In this document: positions 1-11,274 of the stretch, piece by piece | Layout: each line of letters starts with the position of its first letter | How positions within the stretch are numbered: the stretch's first letter is position 1 | Assembly: GCA_000827205.1 (NCBI GenBank) | Contig: KN832560.1 | Coordinates: 834,743 to 898,742 of the forward strand | DNA length: 64,000 nucleotides | Direction of reading: 5' to 3' | Source of the DNA: Plicaturopsis crispa FD-325 SS-3 | Lineage: Eukaryota > Basidiomycota > Agaricomycetes > Amylocorticiales > Amylocorticiaceae | Made by a program: the position numbers and the translations under genes | The notes under the pieces: model-generated | The model's input: only the letters and a program-made list of their open reading frames with translations | Database searches by the model: none | Told to the model about the DNA's origin: nothing

Positions 1-651
1 CTCGATCTAAAGGACCCCAGCCTTAACATTACCATTGGCCTCGTCTTGCCTCCCTTGGAGCCCACCGGAAGTAGTACGGCGAACTCCACGGAGTTCATTG
101 CTCAGATTGTCGCACCCGCAAGTTACGGTTGGACCGGACTCAGTGTGGGCGGAACAATGGCGAACAGTCTTCTCTTTCCCGTGTGGCCAAGCGGAGACGA
201 TGTTATTCTCGGACCCAGGTGGACTGCGTACGTTTGGTGATTTGTTTTTCTGTCCTATTACTATTGCTAATCGCTCTCCATTTTTTGCAGCGGATATGTT
301 TTACCTACACCGTACGAAGGCCCCACGATCACGCTACTTCCGGACAGTCACGTCAACAGCACTCACATACAGGCCACTTTCCGGTGCCAGGTAAGCTGTC
401 GTCCTATGCTTATCTACACTAGCATCGTCGGCTAATCGTTGCATTAGAACTGCACCACCTGGGAGGGAGGCTCTCTCGGCAGTGGTGATCTAAGTGGCTT
501 CCAGCTCATTGCCTACGTGGCGTCTACTACCACTCCCGTCGATGACCCGCCTGACGTGGATTCGTCCTTCGAGGAGCACAATGAGTTTGATTTCTTCGGG
601 ATGGATTTATCGACAGTGCACTCTGCTTCTTACAGCTCTTACATTGCTTGA
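1..651 (+). CDS. Cellobiose-dehydrogenase-type cytochrome domain protein, C-terminal part
   Basis: Partial: the 5' end lies outside the window. Exons are 1-227, 291-390 and 448-651, joined by two GT-AG introns. The translation reads like the haem b cytochrome (AA8/iron reductase, DOMON-like) domain of fungal cellobiose dehydrogenase: segments such as APASYGWTGLSVGG and FRCQNCTTWEGG are typical, and the late His in SSFEEHNEFDFFG fits the second axial haem ligand. The axial Met would lie upstream of the window. The protein stops soon after this domain, so no flavin dehydrogenase domain follows; it is therefore a stand-alone cytochrome, or the cytochrome is the last domain. Such proteins are normally secreted and pass electrons to lytic polysaccharide monooxygenases; that role is inferred from the family. 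Confidence 0.75.
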
Positions 652-873
652 ACCATCCCTGCCTTGTTTGTAAACCTCAAATTTGAAGTTTATCCGTGTA
701 ATTTGCCTGCTCAAAACTTGACAATATCATTGTTTCCCGTCTAAGAAATTCGTCGGATCTTTGGCGTTGAGTCCGTATGCACCGAAGGCGATGATCAACA
801 AACACAAACAACGCGCCTCGGCCGCGTCACCTCATCGGACGCTCTACACGCAACCTTGAACACAACGCCCACC

Positions 874-2158
874 ATGAACTCCTTCGTCGACCGGTTTTCC
901 ACTACAAGCGCCAACAGCGAGCTGAGGAAAGCTGCGGCTCTCGCTGAAGAAGATGAAGACTTCTCTGACGCTATGTGGGGCTCAGAGGCAGGGTTTGGCA
1001 GTCTCGCGAAAGGCGTGCCCACTTTCTCTGTTCCTAACGTGCCAGACGTGCGTCGCGATCGTATCTGCTTCACAACACTACTCAATATCAGATGAACGTA
1101 TAGCCGAGCTCCTTCTTAAGACTGCACACCGACGATCACGCCGACCCGAACTGCAGAATCAAGATTCAGCACGGAACGACGACGCTAGCATTCCGATTCA
1201 AAGGCGGGGTTATCGTAGCTGTGGATTCACGAGCGACAGCAGGGAGCTATGTTGGTGAGCTGGTCTGACTATCATTCACGATGCTCCCACTTACGCGTCC
1301 ATCTCAGCCTCGGGGACGGTGAAGAAGGTCATTGAAATCAACCCATATCTGCTCGGAACCATGGCAGGTGGTGCAGGTCCGTATTCTCCCCTCCATCCTT
1401 CTCCCCCCTGCATTGACCTTCCATTTGCAGCCGACTGCCAATACTGGGAGACGTATCTGGGCATACACTGCCGGTTACACGAGCTCCGAAACCACGAGCG
1501 CATTTCAGTATCCGCTGCCAGCAAATATCTTAGCAATCTCGTGTATGGCTACAAGGGAATGGGTCTCAGCATGGTATGTTTGTTCACGTTAATCTGATAA
1601 CAAGGCATCTGGGCTGATTTTTGTGGGTGTAGGGTACAATGATCTGTGGATGGGACAAAACGGTGAGTTGAATTTGATTGTCTTCGAATTACCCTGGCTG
1701 AGATGAGGCAGGGTCCTGCTGTATTCTATGTCGACTCAGACGGCACACGCCTCAAAGGCGACCTCTTTTCTGTCGGATCTGGAAGCACGTTTGCGTACGG
1801 TGTGCTTGACCAGGGATACCACTGGGACCTTACCGACGAAGAGGCACAAGAACTTGGTCGCCGCAGCATATATGCTGCAGGTCATCGTGATGCTTTCTCT
1901 GGAAACACGTGCAACCTGTATCATGTCAAAGAAGACGGCTGGAAGTTCATCGGTGCGTGTTTATGCTACCTCCAATGCGGCAAAGCAAGAGTGCTGACTT
2001 TATTACAAGGCAACTACGATGTCTCGAAGATGCACTACGACGGGCCGGGCGATGTCCCAGGTGCACCTGGTGGCGGTTATGGTTACGACATCCGGGTGGA
2101 AGGACGTAGCTCTGCAAACCCGCCCCCTTCCGCTAGTTCTGTTGCTGCCTCCGCCTAA
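874..2158 (+). CDS. PRE2: 20S proteasome subunit beta-5 (chymotrypsin-like)
   Basis: Exons 874-1047, 1104-1254, 1308-1376, 1431-1573, 1633-1662, 1712-1952 and 2010-2158 sum to 957 nt, giving 318 residues. The propeptide ends in HG and the mature chain begins at Thr-83 ([10 protein letters not shown]), the catalytic N-terminal nucleophile released by self-cleavage. [45 protein letters not shown] and [11 protein letters not shown] follow in the order expected for beta-5. The fifth exon is only 30 nt. The enzyme cuts after bulky hydrophobic residues in the 20S core. The ATG at 874 is the first in frame and leaves a propeptide of the usual size. A CGCGTCA element lies at 823-829, 45 bases upstream of the start. 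Confidence 0.95.
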
Positions 2159-2740
2159 GAATGTATGTACACCAAAGCAAAGCACGAGACATCCATATAT
2201 TGGTTTTTCTGTATCTCTCAAGCGTGAGTAGATCCTTGTGGGTAATCACTGGCTATTGTCATTGACATCTTCACAGAGAACGGTACGTGACCAGCCGTAG
2301 GAATACAGAATGTAGCGACAGTTTTCCTCAGTTCACAGTTGCCTGTGCCGTTGAAGCATGCGTCGATGGCTGCTAAGTAAGTTCAAACATGGGTTGAGAC
2401 ATCTTCGCTCGCATCAATAAAACCCAGTCAAGCTATTGGAGTTGAGCCCCAGAGATATCTATGACTTATATGTCCTTACAGACTGTCTCTAGGTTGTCTA
2501 GGCCGAAAGAAGCGTCATTTGCGTCACGATGATCAGTCAGTATCGCAGTCTGCACGGAAACCTTCAAGAATTTGTAGGCGCGGAACGAAGCCTTCCGCGC
2601 ATAAGCATACAGTGCGTAGCAGTGTCACACCCCCACACCAGCACTTATCCAATGTCTACAACGGTCCACACGCACGGCCTCTGTAGGGTTTGTTCCGAGC
2701 CTAGCGTAATCCAGAATTGACGTTGGCAACGCTGTCCAGG
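2159..2740. other. Intergenic, no gene recognised
   Basis: This stretch between PRE2 and the flavin monooxygenase holds short open frames without family features or paired splice sites. It probably contains the PRE2 3' UTR and the upstream promoter of the next gene. Confidence 0.5.
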
Positions 2741-2747
2741 TATAAAA
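2741..2747 (+). promoter_or_regulatory. TATA box of the flavin monooxygenase gene
   Basis: TATAAAA lies 49 bases before the ATG at 2796, leaving room for a short 5' UTR. It is the clearest canonical TATA box seen ahead of any gene in the window, and suggests inducible rather than housekeeping expression (inference). Confidence 0.55.
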
Positions 2748-2795
2748 GGCTCTTCGAATATAACTTGAAGGTTCGTCGTGTTATTCATCTATCTC

Positions 2796-4273
2796 ATGTC
2801 TTCTATAACTTTGCCTGACAAGACGACTGTGCTAGTGGTGGGAGCGGGTCCCGTTGGCCTCTCGTGCGCCCTGTCCTTGCTCGAGCACGGATGCTCCGAC
2901 TTTGTGATCGTCGACGCCATTCCAGCGGGACTGAACCTTGCGCGGGCGGCCGCCATTCACTCTGCGACTCTCGAGGTATGCAAGACAGTCACTTCGCACC
3001 CTCTTTCTGAATCTTGACTTTTCCATCCGCTGTAGGCTCTGGATACCGTCGGATGTGCAGACTCGCTTGTCGAGTTGGGCATTCCAGCAACTACCTTGAA
3101 AGTGAACAACCGCACGAACATGCACCCCGTTGTCCAAGCTGATTTCTCGGCGGCCTTGACCGGGAAGACAAAGTTTCCGTTCGTGTTGGCCCTGCCTCAG
3201 AACGTGACCGAGCGCGTGCTCACTGAGCACCTGGCTGCTCGAGGAGTACAAGTTCGGAGACCGTACAAGGTCGCGGGTCTGAAGGAAGTTGATGACGGAA
3301 TGGAGGTGTCCTTTGAAAGTGGGGAATGCATCAAGACGAAATACGTTGTTGGTGCGGACGGCTCTCGATCCACCGTGCGTATTAAATCTATCCTCGATGC
3401 CAAAACCTGCCTGCTTATACTCTGTCGTAGGTCAGGACGTTGGCTGGCATCAAGTTCGCCACCCTGGACGATAAAGATCCCGACGCCTCGTACGGGCTCG
3501 TTTTTGCGGACGCCCTGCTTGCCACGCCATCAGTTGCACCCCCCTCATCTCTTTTATGCCCCGGTCACAATTTCATCATGATGCCAGTGCCTATGCTAGT
3601 GCCTCCGGAATCTGTCACACCCGGCGTAGCAGCATACCGTATCGTGTGCAGCGGATTGGGAATCTCTGATTCCACACCGAAGGAACCCTCTATGGCCTAT
3701 ATCCAGGACCTGATCGATAAACACGGTCCTACTCCACCTCCTCGCCTGGTGCAAGTTCTGTCCGCCACTCGTTACCAGATACGTTTCCGCGTCGCAGAGA
3801 AGTTCTTCACTCGCCTTGGTAATCAGCACGCTGAAGACGCGGGGGACAGCACCTCGCGCGGTGGCGTCGTTCTCCTCGTCGGAGACGCCGCCCACATCCA
3901 TTCACCCATTGGTGGCCAAGGAATGAATCTAGGCATTCGAGACGCAGTCACGCTTGGTCGCGTACTGGCCGTGCACGCGAAATCCTCAGTGGATTCTCCT
4001 CACCCAGACACGTCGCTCTCGGAATGGGCTTCACTTCGACGGCGTTTTGCGCTTGCCACCGTGCAGGCAACGAAGACTATGTCGGGTGCGTGGGCAGTGC
4101 CCAAGCCACACCCCATCATGGAGGCCATTTTCCAATGCCTACCTTTCGGCCTTTGGGGTGTGCGCATGTGGACCTTGGAGATGTTGTCAGGAATCGGCTA
4201 TGTGAGACGTGCTCTGGCGTGGCGACTGAGTGGTCTGGAGGAATGGCGCCTGTTTGCGACGCAGAGAAAGTAG
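2796..4273 (+). CDS. FAD-dependent monooxygenase (PHBH/phenol hydroxylase fold)
   Basis: Exons 2796-2975, 3036-3374 and 3431-4273 give 453 residues. All three group A flavin hydroxylase signatures are present: the N-terminal GxGxxG (VVGAGPVGLSCALSL), the DG motif (GADGSRSTVR) and the GD motif (LLVGDAAHIHSPIGGQGMNLG). The third also places FAD ribityl contacts correctly, so the enzyme looks intact. The family uses NAD(P)H and O2 to hydroxylate aromatic compounds. The exact substrate cannot be read from sequence and no pathway partner lies nearby. An in-frame GTG at 2778 precedes it, but the ATG at 2796 is preferred. The thioredoxin-like C-terminal domain of true phenol hydroxylases is absent, so a salicylate- or 3-hydroxybenzoate-type or secondary-metabolism oxygenase is more likely. 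Confidence 0.9.
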
Positions 4274-4722
4274 AGCCTTGAGCGCTTGAGCGTCGCGTCG
4301 CGGTCGAGATAATTACTACCTTGCCGTTACAGTTAATTTATTGTTATGCACCGATCTTTACCGTGTGACACACTCGTTTTAATTCCGCGATGCAAACTTG
4401 GTCGGTTTCAATCTTGTGGTTTTGCGTGCATAGTAAAGGGTTTTGCTCGAGTGCTTTCACTGAGATATTCTGGACTGAGAAAATATATTTTGCTTGTTAA
4501 ACGCAAGTTGAACGTTGAACGGTTGAACGTTGAACGTTGGAGGCACACGACCGCGGCCGAAGACGTCACGTATTAGTAAGTACCGCGTAGATCAAGTCCT
4601 TGACGATCGCTTGACAAGTTACAAACTTGCAACTTTCCTTCACGCGACTCCGAGTCTCTCTATGCAATCGCTACGATATACGCGTGCGCAATAACTGAAT
4701 ACAGGACTGGGCCCACAGCAGC
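4274..4722. other. Intergenic, no gene recognised
   Basis: Separates two genes in tandem on the + strand. It contains the short GTTGAAC tandem repeat listed separately. No coding exon pair could be supported. Confidence 0.5.
4507..4535 (+). repeat. Short tandem repeat, four copies of GTTGAAC
   Basis: The heptamer GTTGAAC occurs four times: 4507, 4514, 4522 and 4529, with one extra G between copies two and three, followed by a partial GTTG. It lies about 190 bases upstream of the SAC phosphatase start. It may be a microsatellite or a cluster of protein-binding half sites. Confidence 0.8.
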
Positions 4723-7700
4723 ATGAAGACATTTCTTGCTAAAGTTTCACTGAAACGACCGACACCCACGAAATCGGCCCCCTCTAGGACACCGTCGAAT
4801 CCTACAGCGCACTCGACCGGACTACAGCCCAAGTACATCGTTCCACCCGTTCCGCATCCGTGTCCACACGAACATATAGCTCTCCTTGTCACGAAGGATG
4901 GACTGTTGCTTCGACCCCATGTCGTAGGCTTAAAGCATCCCCAGACGCATCTATTCATCCGATGGGGTAAAGCGGTGACGGTGGAGGAACGGGAAGGAGA
5001 TGCTAATGCCAACTGGGAGGAGAGTACCATCATCTATGGGATTCTAGGAATCCTCGAGCTGTTTACCGGTAGGCACAAAGTTCAAGTTTTGTCTCGTCTT
5101 GACAATAAAACTGATTGCATGCGCGTCAGCTTCATACTTACTGGCAATTACCTCCAGGTCCGACATCGGATATCTGTTTGACACAACTCACGCAGTGTAT
5201 CTCGTGAAAGGCGTTACTGCTATTCCACTCAGCGAGGACCGTGCTCGGATAGCCGTAAACACGCTCGGCTCTCGAAATACGGCCCTCGCTCGTCCATCGC
5301 TCCTGCCCAGTGCCAACACCCTTGACTCCCTCGTCGAATCCTCAGACTCCGGAAATGCCACACCTACCCCACGCGCCGTGAAGTTCTCTGCCGAGAACGA
5401 TGTAAAGATCCTGACACCCTTGGCTACCCAGGATTCATTCAATCTGGACAGCGCCAGTTCTCCACCCTCGCCTGCATCTTCAGGAGCTTCGACGCCCACC
5501 TCTGAGGAATCTGTCAACTCTTCGCCCATCGCAAAGACGCTCGCGAACCGGCTCTCATTTTGGAGTCGCTTGTCTAAGCGGACGACTGTCCCGACGACGC
5601 AGACGGGGGAGGAAGAGCCCCTCGCCCCGGATGAGGAGCGAGTGTCCTTGGATTCCATAATCCGCGACGGAAAGGAGGCACCTGCCGAAGTAATAGAATC
5701 CATTTTAGCTGCGACGGCGCCTCCACCGAAGACTGCGGAAGAGCAGCATTCGGAACTCGAAGACAAAATCGTTAGGGAGTCTATCAGAGAATTTACTAAA
5801 GGCGGCATGTATTTCGCTTACAATTTCGGTAAGTAGATCAAACATTCCCATTGACTCCCTTGCTTACATCGCCCATATCAAGACATCACAAGATCTCTAC
5901 AGCATAAACAGGCCATTATCGCTAAATCCCAGAAACAGAATGCGTTGCTGGCTGACCTGGATGTGCTCGAAGCTAATTCCAGCCCTGTCGGTGACAAAGT
6001 CGACGTGCTCGCTGAACCACATCCAACGCTTCCGTTGTGGCGCCGCGTAGATCGAAGATTTTGGTGGAATGAGGCGTTATCCAAGCCATTCATTGATGCT
6101 GGGGTGAGCGCACCTCCTGTTTCTGTTGCGGTTGGTGTACTGATATTTATGCAGCTCCATTCTTATGTTCTTCCTGTCATGCAAGGCTACTACCAGATTG
6201 CATCCTTCCACATACCTCGCGAGCCGGTTGCACAAGAAGAAGGCGATTCTGCGGCTGTCGACTATGTGATAGTTTCGCGGAGGTCGCGTGAGCGCGCTGG
6301 TCTAAGGTATCAGCGGAGGGGCGTCGACGACGATGCACATGTCGCAAACTTTGTCGAGACGGAAACTATCATGCGCGTCGAGGTGAGAACACGTGGAAGA
6401 CCCTCTCATTAGGTTCTAATGGTCTCTCTGAAAGCGCGAGGGTGCTTCAAACGTGTTCAGTTATGTCCAGATCAGAGGGTCAAGTGCGTGTTTCTACTAA
6501 TATTTATTGAGCAAAACTAAATCTGACGCTCGTATCACAGTACCGCTCTTTTGGACTCAAAGCGGCTACAGTCTCAAACCAGCGCCCCTCCTGTCTCCCG
6601 AACGTACCCATGCGCAGAACTTGGACGTCGTCAAGCGGCACTTCCAGCAGACTGTCCCCATTTACGGTCCTCACGTCTGTGTCAATCTAGCGGAGCAGCA
6701 GGGAAAGGAGGCGGCCATTACGCGTGGATACCGTGAGTGCATGGAAGAGCTTGCTTTGGAGGACGCGAAGTGAGTTGGAGGAGCGGAATCTCGGAAGATG
6801 CATGCGCCTGACGCTTGCCTTCCAAGATATACCGAATACGATTTCCACACCGAAACGAAAGGGATGAAGTGAGTAAATCGACATCTTCCTCGATGCCATA
6901 TAGACTGAAATGAATATCCAAGATACGAAAACATATCCAAGCTCATCACAACTATGGAGCGCACTTTTGAGCATCAAGGGTACCTACACTGCTTCGCTCT
7001 TTCAGCTGAATACACGCTGATTGCCACTCAAATATCTTCAGCTACCTCTGGATTTCGGACAATTCGATCCTTTCTGAACAGAAAGGCATCTTCCGCGTTA
7101 ACTGTATCGACTGTTTGGACAGGACGAATGTTGTCCAATCTGCATTTGCTCGGCACGTTATGAACAAACAGCTGGGCGCTGTCGCATTGCTCAACCCCGG
7201 CGTTGACGTTGGACGAACGGAGGCAGAGATCGTATTCAACAACGGTATGCTTCGTTGCCGATACTACATATTCTTGACCGCTAAATGTAGTCTTCCAAAG
7301 CTTGGGCCAACAATGGCGATGCCATCAGTCGGGCATAGTGCGTCTTATTCCCTTGCTTCTTCTCACTTGTTGCATCGCTGATCTTCCGCCTACTCATGCA
7401 GTGCTGGCACTTCCGCGCTCAAGGTTCGTGCTTAACGTATCAATTTCGATAACTAACTAAGGAGCTCTTCAGGGCGACTTCACACGGACTGGAAAGCGCG
7501 ATCTCAGCGGGATGCTCAACGACGGCGTGAACTCGCTGGCGCGAATGTACACTTCGACGTTTTCAGACTGGTTCCACCAGGCTGTCATTGATTACTTCCT
7601 CGCCCATCGCAACCTCTCCGTCTTTGCCGAATTCCTCCTCTCCCTGCAGTCTACAGACCCACGCGAATTGCTCAGGCTTGCACGGATACGTGCGGAGGCA

Positions 7701-8844
7701 GTTGCAACCAGTGTGGAACGAGTGCTGAGCGAGGGGGAAAGGTTACTCGGTGGGTGGACTCTGTTCGCACCCGAGGGGATGAACACAAAGGTTGGGCCAA
7801 GATGGGAAGAGAAGGTTCTGCTGTTGGTAGGTTCTCTTTTCTTCTGTGGAGTTTACCGTGGCAGCCGCTGAACGGAACCTTATTATTCACAGAGCGCGCG
7901 TGCGCTGTATATCATCGTGCGTAAATTCACGGCATCTATGGAACATTACTGACGACATTACAGAGTTACGATTATACCCTAGAGAAAGTCAAAAGTTATA
8001 CCCGCGTTCCCTTGCGCGACATAATCGGCATTAGCAAGGGTATGCTTACTGCCCTATCCATCTCTTTGCCCTATGATAACATGGTGTCATGCAGGCGCAT
8101 ACATCCTTTCCCCGCTTGAAGAAGCGTCCAGAGACCCTATACAGAATGCGGGCTTTGTGGTCGAGTGGACGTCGGCGCGGCAGACCGGTCGCGTCACCAG
8201 CTATTCTCTTCGGAACAGCCTCGATTCTGCCCCCTCATCTCCGACGCCATACGCTACGTCTTTCCCTCCACCTTCTTCTTCACCAAACCCGGCACATGCA
8301 CACTCTTCCTCATTATCCCAAGCGTCCCCGGCGTCCCCGGCGACCCAGCGGCCTCCGGCACCATCGCGCAGAGCCACGGTGACGCTCGCAAGCATACTCG
8401 GAACTGCGCCAGCGCCGCCAGCTTCGGAGACACCCGGCAGCGAAACGACGTGGGCGGCGTTTAAAGCGCTACCGCTCGATCCTGCGCGCGAGCAGGACCG
8501 CGGACACACCGATGAGCTGACGGGGGCTTCGAGCTGCAAGGAGGCGGTAGACATCATCGTCGACACTATCAGGCGCGCGTGCGAAGATGCCGGCGGCGGC
8601 AGGGTTTCCAAGGTCGGCGGTCTCAAAGTGCGAGACGAATTTGTGAAGGAGGGAGATGTTGTCAGGTAAGTTTCTGGACTATCTTTGTTTGCAGGACAAT
8701 AGCTCATTATATTCATTGTTCTCCGTCAACCTGCTGCTTTATTTCTATTGCCTCGATGTTAGCCTGGCAGAGGCCCAGAGCACGACCAGCGTGTATGCGA
8801 AGATGGAGTACGGGGTGAAGCGACTGTTATGGTTGGGCGGCTAA
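4723..8844 (+). CDS. SAC-domain phosphoinositide phosphatase, INPP5F/Sac2 type
   Basis: Sixteen exons were read: 4723-5068, 5130-5828, 5883-6103, 6155-6382, 6435-6483, 6541-6769, 6827-6868, 6923-6979, 7042-7244, 7301-7337, 7402-7423, 7473-7826, 7893-7916, 7964-8039, 8095-8665, 8763-8844. They sum to 3240 nt, 1079 residues. The N-terminal SAC fold is interrupted by a long Ser/Pro/Thr-rich insert (exon 2). The catalytic CX5R(T/S) motif is intact as NCIDCLDRTN, Cys near residue 645. After the SAC domain comes an hSac2-like segment (YDYTLEKVKSYTRVPL, then GAYILSPLEEASRDP), which distinguishes Sac2/INPP5F from ER Sac1; no C-terminal membrane anchor is visible. By family it removes the 4-phosphate from PI4P on endosomes. 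Exons of 22 and 24 nt occur and are required to keep frame. Confidence 0.88.
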
Positions 8845-9586
8845 CATTGCAGCTTGTACAGACCCTTTACTGGGTGTCCGATGTCGTATATTTTGTCAAT
8901 ATTTACGGCAAGCATGTTCGTACCTTTGCTTTGAACTTTGGGTGTCGACATGTCGCCGCTGTCAACTACGTGACCCGTTTGTTTGGGGTTCGGACTGGGT
9001 ACGCGTACGCAAGGAGGTTTTTCCGGGAAAACTTCAACAAAACTGAGCGCTGAGAAGTGTCAAAGCAGGTAATAATAATGCACTTCATTGTTCGTGATCA
9101 TGGCCAGGGCACTGTACAGACTTACAGGGTACAGACACGCTACTGTCGCCACATCGCTCCCCGTCTGCACTGTGAAATTATATCGGGTCACAAGGAAGAC
9201 GAACCTTGCGCGTCGATTTTGACAGAAAATTTAGCGTTATAATAAGAGGGATGACCGACCGTAATACATGATGATACGTATCGTGGTGAGAGAGCAACTT
9301 GGGAGAGAGATAGGGAAAGAAGGAAGAGAATTTTCGCACCGCGGACTACTTTGCGCAGGGATGGGCACGGGCTTGTAGATGAACATGAGTACAAAGAAAA
9401 CACGAGGACAAGGGCGGATGGACGGGACGGACTGGTCAAGTCTCCATTTGATCTCTCGGGTACGCGCGAAGTCCTCCGTCGTAGAGTTCGACCTACTGAT
9501 ATCCTCCATCGCACTCAAACCACGCCATGAGACAGATAGAAGACATAGAGCAGCGAAACCCCTGACCGCAGTGGGCACCAGAGTGA
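8845..9586. other. Convergent intergenic region
   Basis: Lies between two genes that converge, so it should hold both 3' UTRs. Short open frames on both strands lack codon or domain support. Nothing else was seen. Confidence 0.5.
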
Positions 9587-11054
9587 TCAGAGAAAGTCCT
9601 CCGCTCTCGCTCTCTTTTTCCCCCGAGACTCCTCTGGTATAGACGAAGCTGAAGCAGGATCCGATGCTTGTGTGGACTCTGTGGCCGAGCTCTTGTCAAA
9701 ATAGTACTTCGGGTGCAAGGCACGCCGCTCCTCCTATGGTAAACACATTAGCAGCTGTGGCGATTGAATTTGAAGACAAGATACCCACGGGCGAGAAGTT
9801 TGCATCTTGGTACTTGAGGTCCGTTTTCTTCTTGAAGTCAGGATTTTTCTGTGCGAGTGCTGGATTGGGCAGCGTCAATTGACTAGGGGGTGCAGACGTA
9901 GCAGAAGGGGTTGGCGCTCCGGGTGGACCGGGAGCTGGTGGTTGTGACGAGGGATTCGTACCCATAGACGGCTGCGGTTGCGGAGTTGCACCGCCACCTA
10001 CCGGAGTACCGAAATTTCGAGGGGGGAATGGAGGCGATGCGCCAGGTGGAGGGAATTGAGGAGGGAATCGTGAAGGAGGGAAGGGAGGAGCACCAGGCGG
10101 CATCATACCGGGCATTGGTGGAAAGCCAGGGGGCATCTGGAAGCCTGGAGGAGGCGGTCTGTACATAACAGAGTTAATAGGTCATATTGGACATCGCGTA
10201 GGCAAATGCTCACCCTGGGGGAAAACCGGGCATGCCAGGGAATGGGGGAAATGGAGGCTGCCCCGGAAATCCTGGTGGCGGACCTCCTGGAAAGAATGGC
10301 GGCGCACCTAAGCCTGGGGGAGGAGACATTCCAGAAGGGATCGGCGGGGACATCGAGGGAGGCGCAGCGTAGGCTTGAGGAGGAGCACCATACACACCAC
10401 CAGTGCTGGCGTCCGATGCGGCAGGTGCGAAGGATGAACCATCATTGGCACCCATAAGCGCTTTGTGAGCCTCGAGCTGGGCTTTTAGTTCTGCTTCACT
10501 TAGCGGGCGATTTTCCACCTTGGGGCGCTTCGCCTGCGGTTGGCTTATAGACCCCGCCGAAAGACCAAGTTCAATTTCCTTCCTCCGCTTGTAGTCCGCC
10601 ACATCTGGTGCCGGGATCCCCTCCATCCCAAAGATTTCCACCTCGTAACCGTCTCGGCCAGGCAGCGCATTGTCGATTCGTGGAAGCCTGCGTCAGAGTG
10701 AGCGACTGGGAAAACGTGGATGATACGGATATATGTGACGTACGCTTCCGGTTCCAGTTTGTGTACTTGTTGGATATGGACGGCTAAACCACCAGCCGTA
10801 TTGAGTCGCCTCGGACACATGTTGCATTTGAAGTGCTTGGCCTTCTGGTGCTGCATCAAAACTGAAGGGAATCGGGAAGTCAGCATGGATAATCTGTCTG
10901 CGTCTGCATATTGAAAATGCTACTGACCCTTTTCGTCTTCAAATTCTCGTTCACAATACCAGCACCACGGTCTGATGATCTACAAGAGCTGATTCAGCAA
11001 GTGTTTTTGCGAGAGAAAAGGACGCCTGACCTGCTTGTTCTTTTTCTTTGCCAT
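9587..11054 (-). CDS. C2H2 zinc-finger protein, BuGZ/ZNF207 family
   Basis: Exons on the minus strand: 11031-11054, 10928-10979, 10744-10861, 10214-10687, 9789-10158, 9587-9733 (1185 nt, 394 residues). The start MAKKKNKQ and then [15 protein letters not shown] match the family N terminus. Two C2H2 fingers follow (CWYC...HQKAKH and CNMC...HIQQVH), then the conserved EIFGMEGIP block. The rest is Pro/Gly/Met-rich (many PPG, FPP units), the kind of tail that in animal BuGZ drives phase separation. The animal protein supports spindle assembly, binds Bub3 and associates with splicing factors. Whether the fungal form has a Bub3-binding GLEBS motif is unclear from reading. The C-terminal block [14 protein letters not shown] is well conserved in tone and ends in a basic tail. 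Confidence 0.85.
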
Positions 11055-11274
11055 TGTGCGTTGAGGAAGACGGAGGTTTGAAGCAGAACTCGCATTTCGA
11101 TGGCCTCGCCGTCAAACTAGCCGGCATCGGACCTCGGTATGTCGGAGTTCCCTGTATGGTACCTCGACCCCTGAGTAATATCTGCGGCCCCAACGTACTG
11201 CTCACTGCTCAACGCTGCGGCTACTACCACAACTTCACTTCTTCTTCCTTCAATACTTCCTGTCGCAGCAGATA

